Shown here one piece after another: positions 11,046 through 22,815 of a stretch of DNA of 64,000 nt. The stretch is from NCBI GenBank assembly GCA_941918925.1, contig OW799233.1, positions 3,836,001-3,900,000 on the forward strand, in the 5' to 3' direction. How positions within the stretch are numbered: position 1 is the first letter of the stretch; each line of letters begins with the position of its first letter. The DNA comes from Phyto melanocephala (taxonomy: Eukaryota; Arthropoda; Insecta; Diptera; Rhinophoridae). The notes beneath the pieces are model-generated. The model ran no database searches, had not been told where the DNA came from, and saw nothing but the letters and a program-made list of their open reading frames with translations. Both the position numbers and the translations under genes were made by a program.

Positions 11046-11954
11046 TATACCCTTCACTTGTGTTGTCAAGGTTATATATAGCTTTGTCATTTCGTTTGTA
11101 ATCTCTACAATATTTATTTCCGACCCCATAAGTATAAACTGTGTTGCACGGTTGTGGTATCATTTTTTTAGAAATAGTCAGGAAAAAATCGCTATTGAAA
11201 TCCAGCCCAATCACCCCATTACTTTCTAAGATATGAGCTATGAGCTTTTTCCCATATTTATCATAAAAATCAAAATTTTTTAGCCACATAATAATTTAGA
11301 GAAAGTTTGGCTACAATTTTTAAAAATATCATATGCCTCTAGGGCTATACGAATAGTGACAAATTGGTCACTATTCGGCAAAGTTATAGGCAAAAGTACT
11401 TTTCAGAAATATATATATTTTAATATTTTAAATTACTAAAACTTGCAATTAATTTTTGGACAAGTTAAAGACACAAAAATACAAGCCGTAGCCACAAAAA
11501 CTATTACCGAAAAAAAGCTGAAAAATCGGTTCGAAACTAACTGAGATATAAGCACCAAAATACAAATGCTTCGATGTTTTTCCTAAAATTTACGAACGAA
11601 AATCGATTTTTTACAGCTTCTAGACAATAGCAAGGAACGATATGTTCATATCCATATCGGTCTTGACTAGCAGAATATAAAACACTATAAACAAATTTAA
11701 TTTCACGATGGCCGCCACTACAAAATGTCGAATATATGAGTCAATTGTAGTAATTACGCCTTTTCTCCCTTTAATCCCCACAATATTAATATTTAATAAA
11801 GAGGGTTGTACAATAAATTACAGTAAACTATGTATGGTATCGGAAATAATGAAGCAATAAGGAGTATAACATTAAATCTGAATTCTACACTAAGCTACAT
11901 TATTATCGGGTAATATCAGGTTCGGCACGGCAGAATAAAGCATTCTTACTTGTT
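11046..11954 (-). mobile_element. TTCGGC dispersed repeat, long copy
   Basis: It starts with TATACCCTTCACTTGTG and includes the diagnostic blocks 'ctttgtcattt.gt', 'tttccgacccca' and '.aatccagcccaatcacccc'. The interior resembles window bases 1-190. The far end is GGTTCGGCACGGCAGAATAA...CTTGTT. Inside is an AGTGACAAATTGGTCACT inverted repeat (about 11354). The right part carries the 'actagcagaatataaaacacta...atggccgcc' type unit also seen at 28.6-29.3 kb. Non-coding; ORFs inside are incidental. Confidence 0.8.
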
Positions 11955-11961
11955 GAAAAAT

Positions 11962-12106
11962 AATCAGCCTTATTGTCATTGGCGTTGTCGTATTTTTTGG
12001 TACCGTGTAATATTTACGACAATGTAAAATGAATGAGACCTTGTCGTATTTCTGTCGTTTTCGACACAAAAACGACACGACAACGCCAATGACAATAAGG
12101 CCGATT
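11962..12106. mobile_element. 145-bp MITE with Harbinger-like TIRs
   Basis: The 30-bp ends (AATCAGCCTTATTGTCATTG... and its inverted copy ending GGCCGATT) differ at one position. The terminal block '[A/T]TC..CCTTATT' followed by a GTTGTCGT-type sequence parallels the ends of the Harbinger element at 32.08-34.61 kb (ATTCACCCTTATTCC / AATCGCCCTTATTCC). The element abuts the end of the TTCGGC repeat. No coding capacity. The target duplication is not clear. Confidence 0.7.
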
Positions 12107-14780
12107 GCCATTTCATATAATTAACTATTATTAGATGATAATACATTTTAACATTGAATGGGGATTCATTATTATTGTTTCAACCACTTTTTTGTTTCTC
12201 AGTGTTTTAAAGAGGAGTCCAAAAATAGCAAAATGTTATTTTGAAAGCAGTTTAAATTTTTAAATATTTTGATGTTTTCACTGGCATATACATTGACAAA
12301 GAAAATAATTAAGCAAAAAAAATAATAATAAAATAATAGAATTAGTAAAAATGTTAATTTGTACCAAAGTAATAGAGTTAAAAATTAAAATTACACTTTG
12401 CAATTAATAATAATTTTATAAAAATAAGAAAACTTTGCCCGAACTTTAATAGTTTAAAAAAGTAAATATCATCGACTGTAATAAAATAAGTTGGTACTAG
12501 ATTATTAAGTCCAATAACATTTAATATATAAATAATATTTTTTTTATTTGATAATTTCTACATATTTTCTTTGGTGGTGGGTACCTATAAAATATATTCT
12601 TATTATTCTTTTAATTCATAATAAGCATTAAAAAATTATCTAAAAAAGTAGTGGTCATTGTTCGTAATTGAAATTCATTATATTCTTGACAAAACTCAAA
12701 AAAAAAGGAAAGAAAACGCAATAAAATACAACATATCTGGAAATAATATTTTATTTATTCGTGTGTTAATAATGCGGCCCCAAATGTATTTAAACCAAAA
12801 TAAAGAAAAGCAAACTTTTTTTTCTTCAAAACACAACGCGTTTCTATAAAGTATGAAAAAAGATGCTTAAAATCAACACAACTACTCCCAATTTATAAAC
12901 ACACTCTCACACTCCGTGTGCCGTGTGAGACAAAAGGTAAATGTTTTTATAAGAAAGTATGTGTGTGTGTGCGTGGGAGATTGTGTAAATTTTGTTATTC
13001 AAAATGGTGTCTTTCTTTTATTTAAGTTAGTTTTGTTTTTGTTGCATGCACTGACAGTTAAATGCAGTCAGGAATTTTTATAGATAAAACAGCAACAAAA
13101 CAACCAAAGAAAAAAAAGCAAAATATTAAAATTAAAATGGTGAAAAAAAGAGGAAATTTTGACAACTGTGTTTGCATAGAATGAAAGAAAGTAAAAAAAG
13201 TTTGAGACGTTTATTTATTTCCTTATTATTTTCTTATTCTTATGGATTGTCGTATTTCATCTTATTGTTGTTCACGTCTAGCGGAAGTTGATTTTATAAC
13301 GCATTTATTTAAATTTTAACACTGGCAGCGGCTTTTTGGCCCTTTGTAAATACTAACTTCCCCAAATTTCCCCTCCCTATGCACACTTATCTATTCTAGT
13401 ACATAAATATTTGTTAGTTTATGCAAGATGTTGACATTATATTTCTTTATTTTTATTTTAGATTTTTTTTTTCATTTGAATGAAACTCATTTGGTTTTGA
13501 ATATTTTTAATTTAGCAGCATAATTAAAGAAAAGGATATCCGTGATTTTTCATTTTATAAGTTGTTCAAAGAAAAAAATAAGTAGAAAGAAAGAAAACAA
13601 AAAATCAAATCGAATGTATTAAATCGGCAAGAGGTAGAAAGGGAAAAATGGAGAAGAAATGAAACAGTTGGTATAATTTAAATCAGTCAGAATGTAAAGG
13701 AATAATTTTCACATTTGATGTGTGCCTAAATACATACATATGTTAGTGTAGCTACTATATTTAGTTAGCTGTGATTTCTCTTATACCAAATATAGTCAAA
13801 ACATGTAACACTCCATTTAAATTGAAATTTATTTATATGGAAACAATTCCTGATGAAATAAAAATTTATTTATTAAGGCAGATATTGATACATTTAAGTG
13901 TGCAAAAATTTGTATTTGTTTGTATTGATTTCTGTTTCTATGAATAAAATAAAGATTAATTTAAAATTTTGCTACAAAAAAGTAATATTTTAAAAGAAAA
14001 CCTGCAAAGTTAAAACTTAAGTAATAACAATGGCTGGACCGACAATATCCCATCCGATCAACTTTATTTTCAAGTCATTTTTTAAATGAATTTCTTGAAT
14101 GGCAAATTCATATTCGTCTTTTTAAGACCTAAATTGTCTCTGGATGGTAAGCGTTGAAAAAAGTCTAATGGGCTTAAATTCCGAAAAATTTTAGATGATC
14201 TACACTATATTTTTTAAGGGAGGGGAGACCTGTGGAAGCTAAAACAAAACTGTAAAACAACTGTGCCTGAACATGAAATATTTTTTAAAAATTTTGATGG
14301 CGGCAAATAGAGTCAGAGATCTAGAATACATAAAAGACCTCTTTTTAAAATTTTTGTGTCTTTTTGTCCGTCTGTCTTTCTGAATTCATTATGGTGGTAC
14401 TCTGATTAACATGTAGGATACTTTTTATCACAGATTGAAATTATAATATTTTTCTAATTTCAACGGTACTAGAAAATAATTAGAAAATAAATACATTCAA
14501 AGACATAACAAAGCGAGAAACATAAAACGTGTTGCCCTAACAATATTAAAATATGTATCTTCGAATGTTAACGACAAACAAATTTGTTGGACCCATTTCT
14601 GCTCTGAGCCAACTAGTATTAAAACATAGAAAAAGTTTAAAAAAAAATTAATTATGATTATGAAATTTAAACAACAATTTTTGTCAAAATAAAATTTATA
14701 TTTGTTGAAGTCTGAGGCACGACAACCGAAATCGTTGTTTTTAATTTAAATGAAAATTTTTAATTTATTTTTACTTTATA
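12107..14780. other. Long AT-rich stretch without a recognisable gene
   Basis: Includes a TG run at about 12960-12972 and a CACACTC/GTGTGAG inverted stretch near 12900-12930. A less AT-rich part at 13318-13390 contains no ORF of note. I found no transposon ends and no RNA gene. Confidence 0.5.
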
Positions 14781-15120
14781 GGAGGCTATCGCGAGCATAA
14801 CAATCAAACGAAAGGAGGCTAGTCCTGACAATATTCCTCTAGAATTTTGCAAAGTATTCTGTGCTAATATTGCTTAAGTATCTAATCTGGACTACCAGTA
14901 AATTGTGTGATGAGCTAAAAGAAGGGCTTTTTATCGACATAACCAAAAAGTCGACCTATCAAAATGCAAAAGCTGAGGCGGCATCATAATGATCAACATT
15001 GCAAATAATATCTTTGCCCAAATCATTAACAAAAAGGTTTACGTCCGGACTAAGGAGTGAGATCGAAAAACTCTTAACATATAAAAAATTCAATAAATTG
15101 AAAACGGTTGATGTAAAAGT
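14781..15120 (+). pseudogene. Non-LTR retrotransposon RT fragment (RTE-like)
   Basis: EAIASITIKRKEASPDNIPL EFCK at the start is the start of a non-LTR reverse-transcriptase domain ('A...K..K..GPDNIP.E'). After a frameshift, IWTTSKLCDELKEGLFIDIT and then KKSTYQN.. follow the 'W..g.i..i.KKg....c.nwR' block. Later, LPKSLTKRFTSGLRSE matches the segment before 'R.EQ.GFR'. Several stops. It is probably the same family as the fragments at 18.1, 22.1 and 61.8 kb, covering their upstream part. Confidence 0.65.
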
Positions 15121-15539
15121 TTTTATTTTTTTTCTTACATTGGTAATATATTGTAGATTACAGAAAAATGTAACTTTTATAGTTTTAACCACTACTTATG
15201 AATTCGTGGAGCTGTTTTTTTGGAAACCTTTCCATTACAGATTTAATAGTTGTTTCAGTAATTTTTTTTTTTTTTTTTTAAATAGGTTGACCATCTCTTT
15301 TTAAAATTTTCAATATCGTGGTATTCCTTTTTTTTGTGCTTTACAATTCTCTTGTCACAACAGCGAAATACCTCTCCACGGTACAAAAACTAGGTTATTG
15401 TTTTGGCAACACTCAAGGGCTATCTTACCAAAGTAACATGATGCTAAATTGAGCCAGAAATGTGTGGACACATTTTTCTCTCTTATGAAAGGCAGAAGTA
15501 TTTTTTTCAAACATTTTTTGATGTATTATATGGTATTTA
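15121..15539. other. Non-coding spacer
   Basis: AT-rich with a long T run at about 15259-15280. No supported feature. Confidence 0.4.
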
Positions 15540-15698
15540 CTGCCTGTTCAACGATGTCGAAAGAAACCCCAAGCGAAATTTCATTCGTACAAATATATTG
15601 AAAACAACAACAAAAACTTAAAATTTGTTTTTGTTTTCAACGTATTTGTACGAATGAAAATTCGCTTGGGTTTTCTTTCGCCATCGTTGAACAGGCAG
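15540..15698. mobile_element. 159-bp hairpin MITE with TTA duplication
   Basis: The two arms are about 75 bp each, starting CTGCCTGTTCAACGATG, and pair almost throughout with a few mismatches and a tiny loop, so the whole element is one hairpin. TTA lies directly on both sides (15537-15539, 15699-15701). TTA duplication fits PIF/Harbinger-type targets (established), but the ends differ from the Harbinger at 32 kb, so the mobilising enzyme is unknown. Confidence 0.8.
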
Positions 15699-15701
15699 TT
15701 A

Positions 15702-17396
15702 TAGAGCCCACTGTAACAAATCACTTGCTTTTTTTGCCGCAGCTGCATTAATTTTGCTGCCATCCCAAGATTTTTTTTCTGCTTATTTTCAGCATTTCAC
15801 CGAGCGTTTGCCACATGCAAATTTTTACCCGAAAGCTGCGAAAAATCTCCTCAAAAAATTTAAATTATCATCATTTTAACAGTCTCTATATTATAATCGA
15901 ACGTGCTTGCTGAACCCAATATGACGATCAACTCATAATATTTAGTAGAAAAGAACTAAGTTTAAAATATTCAGCTTCTGCATAAAATCGCGTTTCCTTT
16001 CTGACAGTGAATTATGGAATGAAGCTGATATCTAATATCTGTCATTGATATCTACACGCTGTCAGTCTTTATAAACTAATGCCTTCGGAGAAGCCCAGCT
16101 GAAGGGAAGGCTTAAGTCAAACTCCATGAGTAAAAAATTATTTTTTATTTTTTTTCTTACAGAAAACATCACAGAAAATTCGCAGTTATTATAAAAGTTA
16201 ATATTTTATTATTATTATAAAAGTTAATATTTTATTAATTTAATACTGTTCCTACCATATAATTACAAATTATGGTCAGATATAAATAATTTGCCGAGCA
16301 AATACATAAAAACCATTATCCATAAGAGTGCAACAGAGAAGATTGGAACTGAAGTAACCCCTTGTAATTATTAAAACAAAAAAATCCAAAAATTTTTGAA
16401 TACAATTTATGAATCAATATCTTTAAGGCTCTTAATATTTGTACTTCATACACCATTGTTTACAGTGATATAATTATGAGAACGAATATAAATTGCTGGG
16501 CGAAAAATACTTTCCGTCTCCCCTTAAAAAAATTACAAACAAATAAATTTAAAAAAAAGATGAGTTAAATATACAAGATGAGTATGAAAACATTGTTTGT
16601 TTATTTTTAATTTGCGAGAAATGCGGTTGCAAACACAGAGAAAATTTTACGCCACACAGCCTTTGGGGAGTTTGAGAATGTATAAATATTTTAGTAAGTA
16701 TTTTTATAAAATGAAAAACAAATGTGCAAAATTTATTTAGACAAAACTTCAACTAACTTTAATGCATTTGTTTGATTTTAGTATAGACATTTCTATCTAC
16801 ATATCTCAGCACAAAAAATATAACAAAAAAAGAAAATCCCGGTGAAATATTAATATGTCACAACCATTGCGGTTATCATTGACACATGCAGAGCGTTTAG
16901 TATCCGGACTCATGTCGTTTAAACGTCAATTGGCCAACAAGTTTTAAACGCCAACATAGCGTTAATAAAAGTTTAAAAAGACAACAATAACAATGATCTA
17001 TTGAAAAAGTTTGACAGTATTCAATCGAACGGAAATGCCTAACAAAACGCACAGAGCGCTGAGTAACAAAAGAAATAACAACTAATTCAAAGCGAATACA
17101 AATCGAAAAAAAAATTTAAAAAATAAAAACTTACTCACACCTACTATATTCAGTGTTAACGGCAGGATTCAAGTATCCTCTGCTTTCTTTTATTTTCTTT
17201 CTTTTTACATTTATTTTATAAAGTAATATATTATTTTTTTTTTATATAAGTGTATATTAAAGGTGGAAAGAAAAAAAAAGGCCTTACAATTCCAACAGAG
17301 ACAAGTGGTCATGACGGGATATTTATGTGTTAATTTTGTTGCCCATTTTACGCACTTTTATGCCATTTTTCATTGTAAAATTATTTACGAAACATT
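15702..17396. other. Non-coding stretch
   Basis: AT-rich. Contains a direct repeat 'attataaaagttaatattttatta' in tandem at about 16189-16238. 16860-17160 is less AT-rich and could be regulatory, but nothing specific is visible. No gene supported. Confidence 0.4.
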
Positions 17397-17430
17397 CAGT
17401 CAAGTGAACTCACCGAACCAACGACTGAAC
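17396..17430 (+). promoter_or_regulatory. Candidate Inr/MTE-type core promoter
   Basis: TTCAGTC with A at 17398 is a strong fly initiator. CGAACCAACGAC at 17414-17425 resembles a motif-ten element at about +17, one base from the usual place. No TATA box is present. A candidate coding start follows 72 bases downstream. Confidence 0.3.
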
Positions 17431-17512
17431 GGCAGGCAATAAGAAGTTTAATAAAAACACAACGGAAGTATGATGGGACTTTTTTCCTTAAAAACTTGGC
17501 TAGAATTTTCAG
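17398..17512 (+). CDS. Possible first exon of an unidentified gene (coding from 17470)
   Basis: Downstream of the proposed initiator, two adjacent ATGs (17470, 17473) open MMGLFSLKTWLEFS, which runs into a good donor, TTTTCAG|GTAGAG at 17512/17513. The leader between start site and ATG is short (72 bases) and A-rich. No following exon can be tied to it inside the window. The alternative is chance. I do not recognise the product. Confidence 0.25.
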
Positions 17513-18060
17513 GTAGAGGTCAAACTACTAACTGCTTGTTTTTATTGTTGTTGTTGCCTTTATACACAAATAAACATAAAAACTGAGCCAATAGAAAGGA
17601 TAATGTATTTTTAATAGAGGCAATTAAAGGGCAGGGAATGACAGAGATAATTCAAAATAAAGCTTTTAGTATACAAATTAAAAAAAAAGAAGAAATTATG
17701 AGCAAAATTGTTTTCAAATATCATTTAGATTTTTAAGCACTTAATACATTCCCACCCCAAGACTTCATAACCAGAATGCGCTTCTTGGATCGCTTACTTA
17801 GTGATTACCTGTTTTTAAGAGCGCTTGAAGAAGGCCTAATTTTTATTATGATGTCGCACTTTTTAGGTATTTATTTTGTAGACCTTAAACTCATGACCAG
17901 GACCAGCTTTATCATGTATTCCTCTTACTCACCGCTGGAAATGGTTTCAGCAAGGAGAAATATTAAAAATTTCTATCGAAATAAATAAAGAAAAGCTCTG
18001 TTACGCTTTCGTGTGCAACAAACTTTGTTGAGTTTTCGTGTGCAAACAATTTTAGCATTC
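17513..18060. other. Non-coding stretch with a diverged repeat
   Basis: From about 17753 the sequence is a diverged copy of 2598-2860. It contains an ATG ORF (17776-17988, MRFLDRLLSDYLFLRALEEG...) that the other copy does not keep open, so the ORF is probably incidental or a decayed element protein. Confidence 0.35.
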
Positions 18061-19090
18061 GCACGTATTTAAAATGTGGCAAGTATCGACAAGTACAGGA
18101 AACATATTAGAAATGCCGTCATGAAGTACGCTATAAATATTCTTGAAACCCCGTCTGAAAAAGTCAAGCCCTTCATATCGTAGTAAACCTGGGACCTTAT
18201 TAAAGAAAGAAGGGATGTGAAGTTGCGTACCAACAGTATACAAAACCGACAAGCCATACTGCTGCATACTCTGCCATATAAAAAAAGCGACGCAGTGCGA
18301 AGGAGTCCCAGATGAAATTATCAGACAAGTAGAATGTCTGGATATGGAATTCACTTGTTTCGTTCTGAATGTAGGCCAAATTAATGAGCAAATAAAAGTG
18401 GGTGTAAGGCTGGAATGCGTCTTATCCTGCTTATAATTTAACACCACGCCCTAATCATAATAATATTAACTCATGGTATTATTATGGACATGTTGGGTAG
18501 ACTTCTCATAACATCTGTTAGCGCACAATCAGCAAGGTATACAGCAAATGTTGAATACAATCACACCTAAAGCGAGGTATACTTGAAGGCGGACCAACGT
18601 TCTGCTACCTTGGAAGAATCATTAATAATTCTAGTTGAGCTATCAAGCACATCCAGGACAGCCTGACTAAACCTGAATTATTTCTGAATATCATTTAATA
18701 AAATTAAAGTTTTTAACAGCAATGTTAAATCCGTTTTGCTTAATGGCTCGAAGATCTGTAACTGAATGGATACGGATATTCAAAAACTCCAAGTATTCAT
18801 TAACAGTTGCCTGCCTGGTCCTCAAAATATATTGTCCCCGTATTATAACAAACGATCATGAAATCAAAATACCAGAGTATAGATGGCTATAGGTAAGTAG
18901 GTAGGTAGGTAAGTTACCCTCACACCCTCACTCGGAGACCATTACGGTCCATTGTGACGCCTTAATATAGAAATAAAGAGAAGAATAGACCAGCACACTA
19001 CTGACTAGTCCACTGGGGCACCCATAGATGGCTATAACATAGACTACGAAAGCCAGCTAATGACATCAATCGGAAATCCTTTGAAAGTAA
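18061..19090 (+). pseudogene. Decayed non-LTR retrotransposon RT, C-terminal part
   Basis: On the plus strand, broken by many stops and frameshifts: EECLDMEFTC-type and VGVRLECVLS ('VrQGCvLSP' position); then TFCYLGRIINNSS (the 'f.YLGS.i...g' motif); KVFNSNVKSVLLNGSKICN and LQVFINSCLPG ('NvksvLLYG.ETW...lq.fin.cLr'); and finally HRLRKPANDINRKSFE ('GH.LRKP...I.R.al'). This order is that of RTE-like insect LINEs. The copy is interrupted by a SINE on the opposite strand. Non-functional. Confidence 0.75.
18892..19023 (-). mobile_element. tRNA-related SINE with perfect 13-bp TSD
   Basis: Read on the minus strand it begins GGGTGCCCCAGTGGACTAGT CAGTAGTGTGCTGGT, the same head as the element at 62608, and ends with GTAACTTACCTACCTACC-type tetranucleotide repeats. 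The 13 bases ATAGATGGCTATA occur immediately at both sides (18879-18891 and 19024-19036): a perfect target duplication. The A-box-like TGGACTAGTCAGTAGTG is kept, but the B box seen in the 62.6 kb copy is not. It lies inside the RTE pseudogene. Confidence 0.85.
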
Positions 19091-19097
19091 GAAAAAT

Positions 19098-19530
19098 CAG
19101 AATGTTATAATCAATGGTAACCGCACAATTGCACGATGTTATCAGACTATGTGCTTCCTGGTATTCAAGCGCATGGTTTCGGTGGGCTCTGGTTTCAACA
19201 AGACGGCGCTATGGGCCATATTGCGCGTGAAACAATGAACTTGTTATGAAATCTTTTTGGTAAGCACTTAATTTATCGTTTTGCTACAGTAAATTGGCCA
19301 CCTAGATTGTGCGATATCACACCTTTGGACTATTTTCTATGGGGATATGTAAAGTCTGAGGCCTTCACGAATAAGATAGCTACGATTGACGTCTTGGAAC
19401 GTTACTCGTGTTATTCGCAAGATACCAGTCGTTATGCTCGCACGAGTCGCCTTAAATTGGACCCTCCGAAAAGGCCACCTCATTTTCAAGCAAGAAATGC
19501 CATAAATTGTTCTTTAAACCCATAATAAAA
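19098..19530 (+). pseudogene. Mariner-like transposase fragment, catalytic and C-terminal part
   Basis: The plus strand reads, with a few breaks, LSDYVLPGIQAHGFGGLWFQ then QDGAMGHIARETMNLL, then LIYRFATVNWPPRLCDITPL and DYFLWGYVKSEAFTNKIATI. This is the segment around the second catalytic D ('WFQQDGA..H') and the last one ('WPPRS.DLTPLD.FLWG') of an insect Tc1/mariner-type transposase. N-terminal parts are absent. It begins directly after the RTE remnant, so the junction is an old insertion or deletion. Confidence 0.85.
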
Positions 19531-21289
19531 TTTTTAAGTTCACTTTCAAATTTATGTGTTTTGTTTTACATTATGAATCAAACCTTACGATTAATCAACC
19601 GATATACATGTATGTACGTAATCAATGTGCTAAGCAAATAAAACGCTTACAGAAATTGTGGGTCTTTTTCTACTTAAAGAATATGAGGAAACCAAAAGCA
19701 TGTATCCAATATAATAATTTTTACACGTGTTAATTCTATATTCAAGTAGCGGCGAGTGAAATTTATACGGCTATTCATATATTTTATTCGTGAATGTTCT
19801 GCTTTCCGAATGAATTTAAATTGTTCGGCATTGCGATGTTTGGAAGAACATAAATTCGAAATTTTGGATTGATCATAATAATCGTCCTTGGTCTCAAAAA
19901 GTTAAGTTTAGAGTACAAGGCTTGCATGGTTAGAAAAACGTTTTTGCTTAATTAATAACTTTCTGTGACAAAATTTTACAACAAAAGTTTTCTCCTTTTT
20001 TTAATTAATTCCTTAAATTAATTACGTTATCACTATTACAATTTTCTTTGTTTCTATGGAAAAAAAAACAAAATAAATAAGTGAAGTAAAGCAAAAGAAA
20101 TGTAAAGAAATAACTTTGTTAAAAGGGGTTAAAACAAATTACTTAAAAATTATAAAACAAAACTTAACACTAATGTATTAAAAAGTTCAGCTTAACAATT
20201 TAAAATAATGAATTTTGGTGTTTTTTCTTTAAGGTGGAATTAAACAAATTGTGAATTAATTTTTTTTTTTTACAAAACCACGTGTTAAATCTATATGGCT
20301 ACAGAAAACATAAAATATAAATTGAACTCACAAGACAGGCGGAAAATATACTGGGTCTTATGTAAAAAAGTGGATTTTTTTTAAACAGAAATTCACCTAA
20401 AAGACATGTACAAATTATTGTTTTACTTAGTTACTCTTGTACTGTGTTGCTTGATGAAGGATTTCATAACCATTTTTGCCTAGAAAGATGAAAACAAACT
20501 AACAACGAGACAAATAAAAAATAAAAATAAAATAAAAAAATAAAGTACTTGAGTGTAAGGAAGCTTATTTTTCACTCAAACTTATTTTATTGACATGGTC
20601 ATGAGATGGTGGTCATGTAAAGTTGACCATTAGCCAAAAATGGCTAAAACAAAATATCGGATCATAATGTTCTGACAAGAATTTAAGGTTTTTAATGGGA
20701 AGAGAAAAAGAAAAATAATTGAAACAAATAAAATACGAAAAAAAACCAATCAATTGTCGTTACATGAAAACAATTTCGGTTCTGATGTCTGTATGTATGT
20801 AGGTACACATATCCCCCCTTGGATTTGTGGTTGCTGTTGCTACTTGTTTAAAAACAATATGCATCATCGTGTGGAGGAAAACAAAACCGTTTCCTTATGT
20901 TTGCTGCTTGGCTCTAATGAAGAGCAATTTATACCATCTTGTAGTGTTAGACTTATTGAGAAAGACAGAAAAAAAAGAAGAAAAACTAATTTATGTAGAC
21001 ATTTTCATCCGGGTATACTAATGGTCGGAAATCTAGCATCGAATTGATACGTTACAGTGGATCAACTGGCTTTTCAAGTTTAAGCAAAAAGAAAATATAT
21101 AAAACAGGTGTTTTTTAAGTAGTTCTTAAAGTTGCTGGCAAACTAAAAAAAAAGACAAAAGCACCGAAAAAAGTACAAGCAGCTTTATTTTTTAATTTAA
21201 TACAAAATTAAAATAAATAAAAAAAGGCGAAAATAATAATTGTATAGGGTGTTTTTTTAAAACAACGCTACCAAATCATCCAAATTAAC
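19531..21289. other. Non-coding stretch
   Basis: AT-rich with several A-rich runs. ORFs at 20754-21047 are unrelated to any known family. No supported feature. Confidence 0.5.
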
Positions 21290-21600
21290 TTTGAAAATCA
21301 GTCATGGATTCGACCGATTCTTTATCGCAAAATTATGTTCAGCAACGAGGGTCATTTTTGGCTTAAAAAAAATTGTCGCTCATAGAGTGAGACCAATACA
21401 CAACAGACCCTACAGACAGACTCAATTACATTCAGAAAAATTCACCGTTTTGTGCGTCTTAGACGCTGATATCTTCATCGGATCTTATTTCTTCAAAAAT
21501 TAGGTCGGAGGTCGCGTTATGATCAATTGAACATAAGGATGGCATTGATTCAAGCCATACGTCTCGATCACAACCAGCAATTGATGAAAACAAATTTTGG
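21290..21600 (+). pseudogene. Mariner-like transposase fragment around the first catalytic D
   Basis: Frames on the plus strand give KIMFSNEGHFWLKK ('KIifSDEAHF.L', with the catalytic D changed to N), then SETNTQQTLQTQLHSEKFTV ('W...NP......P.HsekvTVWC') and IFIGSYFFKN ('IGPyFFEN'). Frameshifts separate them. TATAGGGTGTTTTTTTA just upstream (21243) could be a terminal remnant. Same family as the 7.6, 19.1 and 58.6 kb fragments. Confidence 0.7.
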
Positions 21601-22084
21601 CGATTAGTTGATTTCGAGAAATAGATTTGGTTCCAATATACTTTTTTGTGTCAATTTTAGCAAATTAAAGATTTATGGGGTTAAGAACAAAGACACCCAG
21701 TATCTGCTTTTTTGCCGATATTATCCAATTCATTGCTACATTTTTAATATCTCCTAAAACTAGAAAAAAATTGTTTTAAAAGAGCTGCGTATTCTCTTGT
21801 CACCATTCTGTGGCCCGAAGATGACGATGATGAAACAGATATGTTTGAAAATTAAATTCTTTTTCTATAAAATGTTATCATTATTCTGATTTTATGACAT
21901 TTTTTAAAATTTTGTTTACTCCTAAACAACTTTAATTAATAAAATAAATCATTTTTAAAAAAAGTTTTAATACGTTTGATTTTTTTTGCGCTTTTTACCC
22001 TTTTTCGGATAGAGATTTTATCCGTTTTACCCTTTGTCGCTAAACACTTGACACTTTTCTTCATTCCAAAAATGGCAACACTGC
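21601..22084. other. Non-coding spacer
   Basis: No motif-bearing ORF or repeat recognised. Confidence 0.4.
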
Positions 22085-22815
22085 TTGTGCGATAATCTTA
22101 ATCTGCGGCCTTGTCTCTATGGATCAATATTTCTAGTGAGTGTATCTAACCCATGTCATATTAGGTCTTCCTCGACGATTCCATGCCTGAGAGTTCCGAG
22201 GTTTCATTTTAGTTATTATTGCTTGGCTGTTAGTTATTCTAAGTCTAAGTCCATATTGGAGAAGGTGAATGGCCAAAATATTTGTCATATACATCGTAGG
22301 CGTATGTTGATGAAAACCTGAAATTTGCTACATATAACGACCATCACTGTCCAGATCTCAGAACCGTATAACAAAACCGTTTTTAGGTTGGTGTTAAAAG
22401 TTTATACTTTTGTTTGCTGAGGAATGTTGCGGGCCGAACAAACTTTTTTTAATTTGTGGTATGCGTGTTGGACTCCACCGTCTTTATAAACTTAGCTACC
22501 ACGATAGGGGTTTGTTCAACATCTTCTGTTATAGTCTGCGCGACATTTAAAGCTACGCATAAGTTTCGTTTTCTTGGCATTTACACTTAACCCCTTCCAT
22601 CCCGGCATTTATAATTAGTTACTTCAGTTTAAACCTCGTTCCAGTAAGTGTAAAAGACGAAAGAAAAAAAAAATGTCGTCAGCATAGTCCAAGTCACTAA
22701 GTTTTTACTACGGCCGCCTCTGTAAATTATCGACAACTTTGGTGTTTGTTTTGGTTAAGATGCTATCAAGCACTGCAATAAACAAGAGTGGCGACAGAAC
22801 GCATCCCTGCCAAGT
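22085..22815 (-). pseudogene. Decayed non-LTR reverse transcriptase with YADD motif
   Basis: On the minus strand GCVLSPLLFIAVLDSILTKT is followed by SDLDYADDIFFF: the 'QGc.LSPlLF' and YADD catalytic motifs of non-LTR reverse transcriptase, with two stops between them. Downstream, weaker matches follow the '.fi.kTV' and 'F.YTVLRSGQ' segments. Many stops. It probably shares the family of the 14.8, 18.1 and 61.8 kb fragments. A short CTAACCTAACCTAACC run lies just outside (22844-22861). Confidence 0.75.

Noticed and set aside
18052..18447. 131-codon minus-strand ORF
   Set aside because: Antisense shadow of the RTE reverse-transcriptase remnant on the plus strand.
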